Source: Promethearchaeota archaeon
GTDB taxonomy: Archaea > Asgardarchaeota > Lokiarchaeia > Sigynarchaeales > SOKP01
DNA length: 41,251 nucleotides
Reading direction: 5' to 3'
NCBI GenBank assembly: GCA_014730295.1
Contig: WJIN01000069.1
Coordinates: 1 to 41,251, forward strand
In this document: one piece after another, positions 33,976 through 41,251 of the stretch
Layout: each line of letters starts with the position of its first letter
How positions within the stretch are numbered: position 1 is the first letter of the stretch
Made by a program: the position numbers and the translations under genes
The notes under the pieces: generated by a model
What the model was told of the DNA's origin: nothing
The model's input: only the letters and a program-made list of their open reading frames with translations
Databases searched by the model: none

Positions 33976-34923
33976 ATGGAACTGAGTCAATTGCAGAAAG
34001 ATATTGTTGAATTAAAGAATCAGAAGGATGTTACGATTTTAGCCCATTACTATCAAGAACTCGGAATACAGGAAATAGCCGATCATTTAGGAGATTCTCT
34101 GGGTTTATCGCGTATCGCGAAAGAAAAAGCAAAAACCAAGTATATCATTTTTGCTGGTGTACTTTTTATGGCGGAAACTGCATCAATCCTGAATCAAGAT
34201 AAAAAAATACTCATTCCGTCCCTTGAAGCCTGTTGTCCTTTAGCGAATTTTTTAAATCGAGATATAGTGAATCAATACAGAAAAGAATATCCCGAACTTC
34301 CGGTAATTACTTATGTTAACAGTACGGCTGAAGTTAAAGCAGAATCTGATATTTGTTGTACCTCATCAAATTCTGTGAACATTGTTAAAAAGATAAGTAA
34401 AGAGTTTGGGGTGGATCAGGTATTATTCGGGCCCGATAAGAATTTAGCTGAATATGTTGAGGAACGAACTGAAATTAACGTGATAAAAATACCGGGGAAG
34501 GGGCATTGTTATGTGCATTCCCATTTATCCATAGATGATATCCAAGGAGTAAAAGAGGACCATCCTAGTGCTCAAGTTTTAGTTCATCCAGAATGTGAGA
34601 AAAATGTGAGAGATTTTGCAGATTATATTGGATCAACCGCGGGAATTTATAGCTTTGTAGAAGAACATCATATTGACCAAAAAGAATTTATTATTGGAAC
34701 GGAAAAAGGATTATTGGAACGATTAACAGTTGATTTTCCCAGAAACAATTTTTATTTAGCCTCAGATGGGCTTATATGTGAGGATATGAAAAAGAATAAG
34801 CTGGAAACAATGAGAATGTTATTGAAAGATTTAGATAATAATAGGTATGAGGTAAAAGTTCCCGAGGATATTGCCGAGAAAGCATATATTCCCATTGAAA
34901 AGATGCTCAAATTCTCCTCCTAA
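33976..34923 (+). CDS. nadA: Quinolinate synthase NadA
   Basis: A 315-residue [4Fe-4S] enzyme that condenses iminoaspartate with dihydroxyacetone phosphate to quinolinate, for NAD synthesis. The three pseudo-repeats are visible. Candidate cluster ligands are Cys86 (LEACCPLANF), Cys178 (GHCYVH) and Cys268 (LICEDMKKN). The ILAHYYQ, HLGDSLGLSR and NSTAEVKAESDICCTSSN motifs are typical, as is VLVHPEC. Length is normal for the archaeal form. The ATG follows a strong GAGGTGA. nadB/aspartate dehydrogenase and nadC are not adjacent. It lies 82 bases after the histidine kinase and may share its transcript. Confidence 0.96.
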   Translation: MELSQLQKDIVELKNQKDVTILAHYYQELGIQEIADHLGDSLGLSRIAKEKAKTKYIIFAGVLFMAETASILNQDKKILIPSLEACCPLANFLNRDIVNQYRKEYPELPVITYVNSTAEVKAESDICCTSSNSVNIVKKISKEFGVDQVLFGPDKNLAEYVEERTEINVIKIPGKGHCYVHSHLSIDDIQGVKEDHPSAQVLVHPECEKNVRDFADYIGSTAGIYSFVEEHHIDQKEFIIGTEKGLLERLTVDFPRNNFYLASDGLICEDMKKNKLETMRMLLKDLDNNRYEVKVPEDIAEKAYIPIEKMLKFSS

Positions 34924-34935
34924 AACTCAAATATA

Positions 34936-36237
34936 TTAATTTTCCTTTATCTGTGTATGGCAGATTGGACATTCTTCCCAATTAAGTGATACCTTTGCTT
35001 CACAATCGGGATTCGGACATATGATTAGTTCTTCTTGTTTTAAGAGTGCTTGTTTATATTCGATACTGGCTTGATTGGCTTTATCAATGCTTTTTAACAG
35101 ATTTGAGATTTCGAATTTATTTCCACATCTTGTGCATATTTTGGAAATGTCTCTTCGAAGGATTGATTTTCCACAATTCGGGCAAAAGCCTTTAATCTTA
35201 TCTAATAGTTCCTCTAATTTCTCTTCATGAGATTCAGAGATAGATACAATATTCAGATCTTCGTATTTCTCTGATCCTTTGATTATATTGACTAAGGAAT
35301 TGACCCCCTCTTCGGATTTTGCTAGCTTCTCTGATTGGACCACCATATCCATTAAAAAGGTTTTGGAAAGTCCCATTTCCATCGCAGTACGAATTATTAA
35401 TTTTTCAATCAGCATTTCAAACGGTTCTTGGATTTTGTCCCATATTAAGTTCATTTCTATAAGTTTGTCTGCTATTTGCTCTGCCATATTATCTAAATCG
35501 TAAAATTGGCGATATCCTTTCAGATTTATATGAATAATCTCCTCAATAAGCTGATCTTTAATTAAACGATTGGTGGTGGTGCCTAAAATATCATCCTTAT
35601 GGAAAAAAAACACATCCTTGTCTCTGGTGAACATATAAAATCCAAAATCGCTCGACATGATCTTATCCACATAAAAATCAATCCGCAACCTTTTCACGCT
35701 ATAATATTTACAAAATTCATTGATCTCGAACTTATAATCCCGTGTTAAGACTGAATTTAAAAACATATAAAATAATGCTAAAAATAATTCCCGGTTCTGA
35801 TTCAATTTAAAAAAATCATCCCCGATTTTTGAAATCTTTCGAAGTATTTGGAAGAGAATCGATTCTTCAACACCTATTTGATTGTAAAAATCGATTAATT
35901 CCGAAGTTCTAATAACAGTATCATTTATCTTGTTTCTATCAAACACTTCATTTTCATTAATAGCTTGATCCTCATTAAGCTTTTCAATCCCTTTTTCAGT
36001 TATGAAATAGTGAGGAGATTTCTCATAAATTCTTTTTTCGATATTATTTTTTTGAAGGTGGATTTTTATGTATTTTGAAAGTGTAGATTTACTCATCTCG
36101 GCTTTTTCTTCTAAATCAGAGAATCTATGGGGCCCCAAGTTTTTTAAAATGAATAGAATGCGTTTATCATATTCGAGTTCTTCGATTATATCTGAAATAC
36201 TTTTTCCAATTTCTTCAGAGATATTACGACTCTCCAT
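34936..36237 (-). CDS. Winged-helix protein with two C-terminal zinc ribbons
   Basis: A protein of about 433 residues. The N-terminus (about 20-95) is a winged helix of ArsR/MarR style (KRILFILKNLGPHRFSDLEEKAEMSKSTLSKYIKIHL, then HYFITEKGIEKL). A long, mostly helical middle of about 250 residues has no recognised domain. The end carries two zinc ribbons: CPNCGKS ... CTRCGNKF, and CPNPDC ... CPICHTQ. This resembles Asgard and other archaeal large transcription regulators; its target is unknown. I chose the ATG at 36237 (MESRNIS) over the upstream TTT-rich extension because that extra stretch is hydrophobic and unlike the family. It has no ribosome site. Confidence 0.75.
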   Translation of the reverse strand: MESRNISEEIGKSISDIIEELEYDKRILFILKNLGPHRFSDLEEKAEMSKSTLSKYIKIHLQKNNIEKRIYEKSPHYFITEKGIEKLNEDQAINENEVFDRNKINDTVIRTSELIDFYNQIGVEESILFQILRKISKIGDDFFKLNQNRELFLALFYMFLNSVLTRDYKFEINEFCKYYSVKRLRIDFYVDKIMSSDFGFYMFTRDKDVFFFHKDDILGTTTNRLIKDQLIEEIIHINLKGYRQFYDLDNMAEQIADKLIEMNLIWDKIQEPFEMLIEKLIIRTAMEMGLSKTFLMDMVVQSEKLAKSEEGVNSLVNIIKGSEKYEDLNIVSISESHEEKLEELLDKIKGFCPNCGKSILRRDISKICTRCGNKFEISNLLKSIDKANQASIEYKQALLKQEELIICPNPDCEAKVSLNWEECPICHTQIKEN

Positions 36238-36299
36238 ATGTATATAATTAAAAACTAAGTACTTAAACTTGAACAAAAGTGTTGATAATATTTATTATA

Positions 36300-36326
36300 G
36301 TTCGAACCTAAAGGTGGTAGGCGAAC
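36300..36326. promoter_or_regulatory. Hairpin in the divergent promoter region
   Basis: GTTCG-AA-CCTA, loop AAGGTGG, TAGG-CGAAC can fold into a nine-pair stem with a two-base bulge. It lies about 65 bases before the winged-helix gene. TTATG-AG-CATAA (about 36347-36358) is a second dyad nearby. A TATA-like TTTATATA (36396-36403) serves the plus-strand small gene. The hairpin may be an operator; it is not a tRNA. Confidence 0.35.
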
Positions 36327-36489
36327 TTAATTTTGGATTGAGAATTATGAGCATAAAATCCCATAATCCATAATTAATAACACTTAGCCAATAAATTTAT
36401 ATAATTTCGGTTTATACCTTAAATCGAACGCAATCTATTGAGAAGGTATCCGAATCTCGTCAAAAAATAACTCACAAGTAAAAATACTT

Positions 36490-36666
36490 ATGTCTGTAAA
36501 TAATCCTAATTTAATGGAAAGGTTAAATAAAATAGAAAATCGATTGGATGAATTGGAAAAAAGAATTTCAAATTTAGAGAAACTATTGAGGAGATCTCCC
36601 GGTCCATCGGATCGGCGTCCTTTTCCCGGAAAGGGTCCAAAGCCTCCAGAGCCGTTTAAATTTTAG
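36490..36666 (+). CDS. Small coiled-coil protein
   Basis: A 58-residue frame starting at ATG. Residues about 8-35 (LMERLNKIENRLDELEKRIS, then NLEKLLRR) follow a heptad pattern, with leucine or isoleucine at a and d positions, typical of a short parallel coiled coil. The tail (RSPGPSDRRPFPGKGPKPPEPFKF) is proline-rich and probably disordered. The heptad, the downstream same-strand gene 43 bases away and the TATA-like box at 36396 support a real gene. Function is unknown; oligomerisation is inferred. It may be co-transcribed with ligA. Confidence 0.6.
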   Translation: MSVNNPNLMERLNKIENRLDELEKRISNLEKLLRRSPGPSDRRPFPGKGPKPPEPFKF

Positions 36667-36709
36667 GGGAATTTAAAATCCATAATTCCAACAAAAGAGG
36701 GAGGAGATA

Positions 36710-38749
36710 ATGTCAGATAATAATGAATTTAATATTCCAGAAAACAAACAAGAAGCGAAACAACGCATACAAGATTTAAGAGAAGAAATTAGATATCATG
36801 ATAAAAAATATTTTGTTGAAAATCAACCCGTAATTAGCGACGCGGAATACGATGACCTTGTGAGAGAATTAGAAGCCTTGGAGGAGGCATATCCAGAATT
36901 TATTACAGAAGATTCACCCTCCCAACGCGTTGGAGCCGGGGAGATTGACGAATTTCAAACGGTTGAGCATAAATCAGTAATGTTAAGCTTAGATAAAGCC
37001 TTTAATTATGAAGAATTAAAAGATTTCGACGACAGAGTGAAAAGAAATTGGAAACAAACCGAGGTTGAGTACGTAGTTGAGACAAAAATAGATGGATTAG
37101 GGGTTGCTCTATTATATGAAGATAAATCATTAAAAAGGGGGGCTACTCGAGGGGATGGTGCCAGGGGGGATGATATTACTCCTAATATTCGTACAATCCA
37201 TGCGATACCTTTAAAACTCTCTGAAGAATCTATTCTAAGCAACGCAGAATTCCGAGGAGAGGTTTATATGCCTCGAGAAGCTTTTGAAGAGATGAATGCG
37301 AAGCGATTAAAAAAGGGAAAAGAACCGTTTGCTAATCCAAGAAATGCTGCTGCGGGGACGGTTCGAACAAAGGATCCCAAGGTTGTAGCAAAACGACCAT
37401 TAAATATTTTCATTTATTCGATGAGTTATTATGAAGAAGGAGATTTTTCAACTCATGAGGAAACTATAGAGGAAATGAAAAAAGCGGGATTAAGAATAAA
37501 TAAATACGTGGTAAAGAGAGGAATTGATGATGTTTATAAGTATCTACAAGAATTTGAAGAGCAAAAAGATGCTTTAAATTATGAAATCGATGGAATGGTT
37601 ATTAAAGTTAATGATCTGGAAGCACATAAAATACTTGGACATACTACTCATCACCCAAGATGGGCAATTGCGTATAAATATCCTCCTACGAGAAAAACGA
37701 CGGAAATCAAGGACATACGTATCTCTGTGGGAAGAACTGGGAAATTGACCCCAATTGCGATTTTGAATCCTATCGAATTATCAGGGACGACGGTCGGAAG
37801 AGCATCACTCCATAACGAAGATGAAATCGAAAGAAAAGATATCCGCATCGGGGATGTTGCACTAATCCAAAAGGCAGGTGAGATTATCCCCCAAGTGGTA
37901 AAGGTAATAAAGAATAAACGAGATGGAAGTGAAGAAAGGTTTCAAATGCCCCATACATGCCCGGTTTGTGGCAGCAAAGCAAAACGTTTTGGTGATGAAG
38001 TTGCACGCCGATGTGTGAATGCTCAATGCCCCGCTCAAGTAAAGCAAAGGATTGAGCATTGGGGTGAGAGAGGTGCAATGAATATCAAAGGATTAGGCCC
38101 AAAACTTTTAGATCGGCTTGTAGATAATGGAGTAGTGAAAAATATTGCTGAGATATATAAATTGAGCGAGGATGATTTAGCAGATATAGAACGGATGGGT
38201 CATAAATCGGCTCAGAATCTATTAGAAGAAATCGAAAATAGTAAAAGTATGGGATTAAGTAAAGTATTATATGGTCTAGGGATTACATATGTAGGTGATC
38301 ATGTCGCCAGAGTGCTAACTAAAAAATATAATTCTATTGATGATTTAAAGGATGCGAATAAAAAAGAATTAGAAGAAGTAGAAGAAATTGGGCCCAAAAT
38401 AGCTGAAAGTGTAGTTTCTTTTTTTGAGGAAGAAAAAAATAGAGATCTCATAGAAGAATTAAGATCTAATGGAGTAAAAATGGTAACAGAAAAGGAAAAG
38501 AAACGCCAATTTTTAAAAGGAAAAAAATTCGTATTCACTGGAGCGCTGGAGACATATACACGGGCAGAAGCATCCGAAAAAGTACGTGAAGTAGGAGGAA
38601 GGGTTACTTCAAGTGTAAGCGGAGAAACAGATTATCTCGTTGTTGGAGAGGATCCTGGATCTAAACTAGCAAAAGCAAAACGGGAAGGAACACAAATATT
38701 GGATGAAGAACAATTTTTAAATATGTTAAAAACCCATAAATTACCTTGA
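36710..38749 (+). CDS. ligA: NAD-dependent DNA ligase LigA
   Basis: A 679-residue full-length bacterial-type ligase. Domain Ia is at about 10-75 (HDKKYFVENQPVISDAEYDDL with the NAD-binding Tyr/Asp residues). The nucleotidyltransferase core has the KxDG motif TKIDG with Lys126. An OB-fold follows (SVGRTGKLTPIAIL). The zinc finger is CPVCGSK ... CVNAQC. The helix-hairpin-helix domain is at about 470-580, and the BRCT domain ends the protein (FVFTGALETYTRAEA to DYLVVGEDPGSK). It seals nicks using NAD+ and is expected to come by transfer from bacteria, since archaea normally use ATP ligases. The ribosome site is GGGAGGAGA. The KxDG residues and zinc ligands are intact, so it should be active. Confidence 0.97.
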   Translation: MSDNNEFNIPENKQEAKQRIQDLREEIRYHDKKYFVENQPVISDAEYDDLVRELEALEEAYPEFITEDSPSQRVGAGEIDEFQTVEHKSVMLSLDKAFNYEELKDFDDRVKRNWKQTEVEYVVETKIDGLGVALLYEDKSLKRGATRGDGARGDDITPNIRTIHAIPLKLSEESILSNAEFRGEVYMPREAFEEMNAKRLKKGKEPFANPRNAAAGTVRTKDPKVVAKRPLNIFIYSMSYYEEGDFSTHEETIEEMKKAGLRINKYVVKRGIDDVYKYLQEFEEQKDALNYEIDGMVIKVNDLEAHKILGHTTHHPRWAIAYKYPPTRKTTEIKDIRISVGRTGKLTPIAILNPIELSGTTVGRASLHNEDEIERKDIRIGDVALIQKAGEIIPQVVKVIKNKRDGSEERFQMPHTCPVCGSKAKRFGDEVARRCVNAQCPAQVKQRIEHWGERGAMNIKGLGPKLLDRLVDNGVVKNIAEIYKLSEDDLADIERMGHKSAQNLLEEIENSKSMGLSKVLYGLGITYVGDHVARVLTKKYNSIDDLKDANKKELEEVEEIGPKIAESVVSFFEEEKNRDLIEELRSNGVKMVTEKEKKRQFLKGKKFVFTGALETYTRAEASEKVREVGGRVTSSVSGETDYLVVGEDPGSKLAKAKREGTQILDEEQFLNMLKTHKLP

Positions 38750-38919
38750 ATTGGATTTCCTCTGAATTTGGGATTTGAAAAGTTTTAAATGTATTATTTT
38801 TGAAAAAAACTCTCTTGAACCTTAGTTCGCGTATTTCAACAAGAGTATTTTAATATTTTTAGTCAATCTTATTATTAAGAATTATTACTAAAATAACATT
38901 TAAAAAAAGAGGTTAGAGT

Positions 38920-39171
38920 ATGACACAATATCGTTTTAGATTAACAGGGGTTCCTCCGGATCAAGCCATCAAACAAATTGAGATTGATCCAAATCAGTCA
39001 ATTGGGGAGATCAAGAAGACTGTGCAAAGAGAATATAAGCTTAACCCAATTCTCGCTATACAGTTTATATTTAAGGGAAAAGTATTGCCTGATGATTTAA
39101 AGTTCTCCAAGATTGGTATCCATCCGAAGAAAGATGTGATAACCGTTATGGCTACGCAAGCTGGCGGTTAA
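38920..39171 (+). CDS. Ubiquitin-like protein with C-terminal Gly-Gly
   Basis: An 83-residue beta-grasp protein. The ubiquitin order is seen: first hairpin, helix (IGEIKKTVQREYKL), FIFKGKVLPDDLKF, then the last strand VITVMATQAGG. Aligned to ubiquitin, Ile50 matches Ile44, Lys54 matches Lys48 and the terminal GG is at 82-83, so no precursor tail needs removal. Arg72, a determinant of E1 choice, is Thr79 here. It may be a conjugated modifier or a sulfur carrier; the close similarity around the Ile44/Lys48 region favours the ubiquitin type. The nearest activating enzyme is at 29370, about 9 kb away. The ATG has GAGGTTAGAG. A hairpin terminator overlaps its stop. Confidence 0.85.
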   Translation: MTQYRFRLTGVPPDQAIKQIEIDPNQSIGEIKKTVQREYKLNPILAIQFIFKGKVLPDDLKFSKIGIHPKKDVITVMATQAGG

Positions 39172-39209
39172 GCTCCGCCCAGCTTATAGCCATTGAATTA
39201 ATTTTTTTT
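39158..39209 (+). terminator. Hairpin and T-run terminator overlapping the ubiquitin-like stop
   Basis: AAGCTGGCGG (39158-39167) pairs with CCGCCCAGCTT (39175-39185), ten base pairs with one bulged base, loop TTAAGCT. It includes the Gly-Gly codons and the TAA. An unbroken run of eight T follows (39202-39209). It is shaped like an intrinsic terminator. Confidence 0.6.
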
Positions 39210-39704
39210 AATTTTATTATCTTCATATTTTTGCATTGATACTTAAAATTTTTTTATTTCAAGCTTTCTGATAGGAATTTCTATTGGAAGATATAAGATT
39301 TTTAGTTTAAACCTAGAGATTGCTATCAATCAAATCGTCTAGGATGTAGTAATGGACAAAACCGAGATTTAATTTATACATGGTAAAATGAGAGTTTTAA
39401 ATATAGAAAAATAGGAAGAAGGAGAGAATATAAAAATATATTTACTAGTCTAATTATAAATATTTGAGGGGAAGGGATAGGAAAAACCAAAAGATAAAAA
39501 TCACAATCACACACCATTAGGAAATATATTTTTACATATCTGAAATAGTATAGGTGGTATTTAAATTCAAAGTCTAAAATTTATAAAAACCCCAAACTCT
39601 GCTAGTAAGGACTTAAAATAGCCCCGCAAGAATAGACTATAAAAAAAAGTGATTTGATGGATAAATAAGAGCTAAATCTGAAAGATTAAGGGAAAAAGTG
39701 AGTA
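39210..39704. other. Convergent intergenic region
   Basis: About 500 bases of AT-rich sequence between the ends of the ubiquitin-like and rubrerythrin genes. No frame of note on either strand, no tRNA and no repeat array was found. It is unusually long for a convergent spacer in this window. Confidence 0.4.
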
Positions 39705-40262
39705 TTATTCAAAACTTTTGAATTTTTCCCTTTTTGCTCCACAAATAGGACATTTATCTGGAGCATCTCCTTCTAAGGTAAAACCGCAAACTTCGCATAC
39801 TTGAACAGAATCTAACTCAACATCATCTCCAGCTTCTACGGCTTTTTTTGCTTTTTCATAAAGTTTTTTATGCTCTTTTTCTGTATTCAAAGCCCATTCA
39901 AAAGTGCGCACAGCACCGTCCTCTCCTTGAAATTGTGCTGTTTCGATATAGACGGGATACATTTCCATGATTTCAAAGGCTTCGCCATCTATGCCCAGTT
40001 GTATGTTCTTAAGGGTATTACCCGGTCCAAAGGCCCCCATACTATTGGCGACAAAACCATCATTCAGATGATCAATTTCTCGATAATGATCGCCTGCGTG
40101 GATATATTCGGCGTGTGAAATTGCTCTAAATAACCGAGCAACATTAGCATATCCCTCCTTTTCAGCGGTATTTGCGAAGTGTAAATATCTCATATGCGCC
40201 ATACTTTCTCCGCCGAAAGCATTAATCAAATTTTGTTCTGTCATTTGTTTCATTTTCTTCAT
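39705..40262 (-). CDS. Rubrerythrin
   Basis: A 185-residue non-heme diiron protein that reduces peroxide in anaerobes. The four-helix bundle carries Glu19 (FGGESMAH), Glu52 and His55 (HAEYIH), and the second half set (EIMEMYPVYIETAQ, then NTEKEHKKLY) as diiron ligands. The C-terminal rubredoxin-like centre is CEVCGFTLEG ... CPICG, C-x2-C-x12-C-x2-C. The length and order are of the classical type. It marks an anaerobe facing occasional oxygen. The ATG at 40262 has AAAAGG. It is transcribed alone. Confidence 0.95.
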   Translation of the reverse strand: MKKMKQMTEQNLINAFGGESMAHMRYLHFANTAEKEGYANVARLFRAISHAEYIHAGDHYREIDHLNDGFVANSMGAFGPGNTLKNIQLGIDGEAFEIMEMYPVYIETAQFQGEDGAVRTFEWALNTEKEHKKLYEKAKKAVEAGDDVELDSVQVCEVCGFTLEGDAPDKCPICGAKREKFKSFE

Positions 40263-40442
40263 CCTTTTAACTATAGCAGTGTAATTTTCTTCTTATCCAT
40301 GTAAATTTGGAACAGTTTTTAAAAATTTTTTTAATAATTAAGAAAAGGATTCCCAAAACAATCTAATAATTATAACTTGTAATTATCAAATTCTAAAACT
40401 AATATAATGTGGTGGGGTTATAAAAAAAATGAAGATGGTCAG

Positions 40443-40622
40443 TTATTTTTTAAATAAATTCATAATATGTCCGCCTATAGCCGCAACGAGACCAGCAATA
40501 GCTGCCAAGCACATTCCAGAGAGTAAATTCCAAATATTAGTTCCCGCATTACCAATTTGGACACCTCCGATAAATGCTACTAACCCACCGATAACAGCAA
40601 CCATAATACCAATACATTTCAC
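40443..40622 (-). CDS. Small glycine-rich membrane protein
   Basis: A 59-residue frame starting at GTG (40622), with a later ATG at codon 7. It has two hydrophobic, glycine-rich helices, about residues 5-22 (GIMVAVIGGLVAFIGGVQ) and 32-53 (NLLSGMCLAAIAGLVAAIGG), with repeated GGLVA/GLVAA-IGG words, and a lysine-rich end. This is a two-helix hairpin that could oligomerise. The frame on the other strand is a shadow. No family is recognised; its hydrophobic codon pattern is the main support. It has no clear ribosome site. Confidence 0.5.
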   Translation of the reverse strand: MKCIGIMVAVIGGLVAFIGGVQIGNAGTNIWNLLSGMCLAAIAGLVAAIGGHIMNLFKK

Positions 40623-40842
40623 ACTTTTTATGTAATTTTTTCATTCAAAATACTTACCTTTTTATTATTTTAATGCTAAAAATTACAAAATAGGTTGTAT
40701 TTGATTAGTTAATGCAATAAAATTTTGATAAAATTTAGGATAAGAACCATCGGTGATAAAATTTAAGCAGATCCAAAAATTAATCTAAAAGGAAAATCTT
40801 TATCGGCTTTTTTGGTTTATAATGAGGTTAAAGAAATGAGTT

Positions 40843-41251
40843 TTAGTCTTTGATGCGGGATTTAAAATAGTTTTGGGGGTCTCTACCGCGAATTTTCCTA
40901 TATAAGTCCTCCAACACGGGTGGCACGGAAGAGAAACAATTCCCTTTGAGTTTAGGCAGCCTTTTCAATCCGATTAGCCCGTTGGGAAGAGTGCTCAGCT
41001 GATTATTCTCGAGATTGAGCTCGTATAACTTGGAGATGTTTCCCAAGGAACCCGGGATTGAGATGAGGTTATTGTTGTTTAACTTTAGATATTTCACGTT
41101 ATCGAGATTGCCGATAGTTTCCGGCAGTTCGGTAAGCTTATTCGAACTCAACTCAAGGTATCGAAGGGAACAAAGGTTCCCTATAGAATCGGGAATATGT
41201 TTGAGCCTGTTATGGTCCAATTCTAACTTTTCCAGATTGCGGAGGTTGCCG
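40843..41251 (-). CDS. Leucine-rich-repeat protein, C-terminal part
   Basis: The frame is open to the right edge, so the N-terminus is missing. About 136 residues remain, with 23-residue LRR units of the LP-x-x-IGNL-x-x-L-x-x-L-x-L-x-x-N type (LKHIPDSIGNLCSLRYLELS, LTELPETIGNLDNVKYLKLN, LISIPGSLGNISKLYELNLE, LSTLPNGLIGLK). Codon use is richer in G and C than in neighbouring genes, perhaps from repeat expansion or transfer. Bacterial and Asgard LRR proteins of this form bind proteins; the partner is unknown. The C-terminal KSRIKD tail is basic. Confidence 0.85.
   Translation of the reverse strand, partial: GNLRNLEKLELDHNRLKHIPDSIGNLCSLRYLELSSNKLTELPETIGNLDNVKYLKLNNNNLISIPGSLGNISKLYELNLENNQLSTLPNGLIGLKRLPKLKGNCFSSVPPVLEDLYRKIRGRDPQNYFKSRIKD

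Noticed and set aside
36300..36326. GTTCGAACC looks like a tRNA T-loop
   Set aside because: No acceptor, D or anticodon stems fit around it; it is better explained as a local hairpin.
40429..40635. 68-codon plus-strand frame
   Set aside because: Proline/isoleucine-rich reading of the antisense strand of the glycine-rich membrane protein at 40443-40622.
1..41251. CRISPR array, rRNA or tRNA genes
   Set aside because: No regularly spaced repeats, no conserved rRNA segments and no cloverleaf were found by eye; a tRNA or CRISPR scan would confirm this.

Overview
The window looks like a chromosomal segment of an Asgard archaeon, most probably Lokiarchaeia-like. DNA is AT-rich and genes are small and tightly packed. 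Archaeal information genes are present: LSm followed by ribosomal eL37, SepCysS for tRNA-dependent cysteine synthesis, and SepF. They sit beside eukaryote-flavoured small proteins: a ubiquitin-like protein ending in Gly-Gly, an E1/MoeB-type adenylating enzyme, a roadblock/LC7 protein, longin-like proteins and a leucine-rich-repeat protein. Several genes are of bacterial type: NAD-dependent DNA ligase LigA, a GH13 alpha-glucosidase, a PadR regulator and a MEDS-histidine kinase. The lineage is inferred from this combination; no rRNA or tRNA gene was seen.

Layout. 1-2.2 kb: a cut-off minus-strand gene, two homologous tiny cysteine-rich genes and a cupin. 2.4-10.3 kb: a gene with two split zinc knuckles, an MFS transporter, a 2TM-PadR pair behind a clear operator, a DUF4139-type protein split over two genes, a Mth938-like protein, a PAP2 phosphatase and a DUF1847 protein. 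10.4-16.9 kb: two nitroreductase-fold genes, an alpha-glucosidase, and a four-gene DUF35/thiolase-like operon whose two thiolase folds lack the usual catalytic cysteine. 17.1-25.5 kb: a tandem duplication of a three-gene set (longin-like protein, GNAT acetyltransferase, 7-TM protein), a methyltransferase, then SepF followed by a third 7-TM paralogue that seems to start at ACG. 25.5-27.9 kb: two subunits of a 2-hydroxyacyl-CoA dehydratase / benzoyl-CoA reductase-like enzyme. 28.1-34.9 kb: LSm-eL37, roadblock-E1, gamma-carbonic anhydrase-like protein, SepCysS, histidine kinase and NadA. 34.9-41.25 kb: a winged-helix/zinc-ribbon regulator, a small coiled-coil protein, LigA, the ubiquitin-like protein, rubrerythrin, a tiny glycine-rich membrane protein and the C-terminal part of an LRR protein.

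Expression signals are mixed. Many genes, especially internal operon genes, have strong GAGGTGA/GGAGG Shine-Dalgarno sites. Several first genes have none but carry a TATA-like box close upstream. ATG, GTG and TTG starts all occur. The most novel material is the repeated longin-GNAT-7TM set with its SepF-linked offshoot, the cysteine-less thiolase/DUF35 operon, the twin tiny cysteine-rich genes, and the ubiquitin-like/E1 components.
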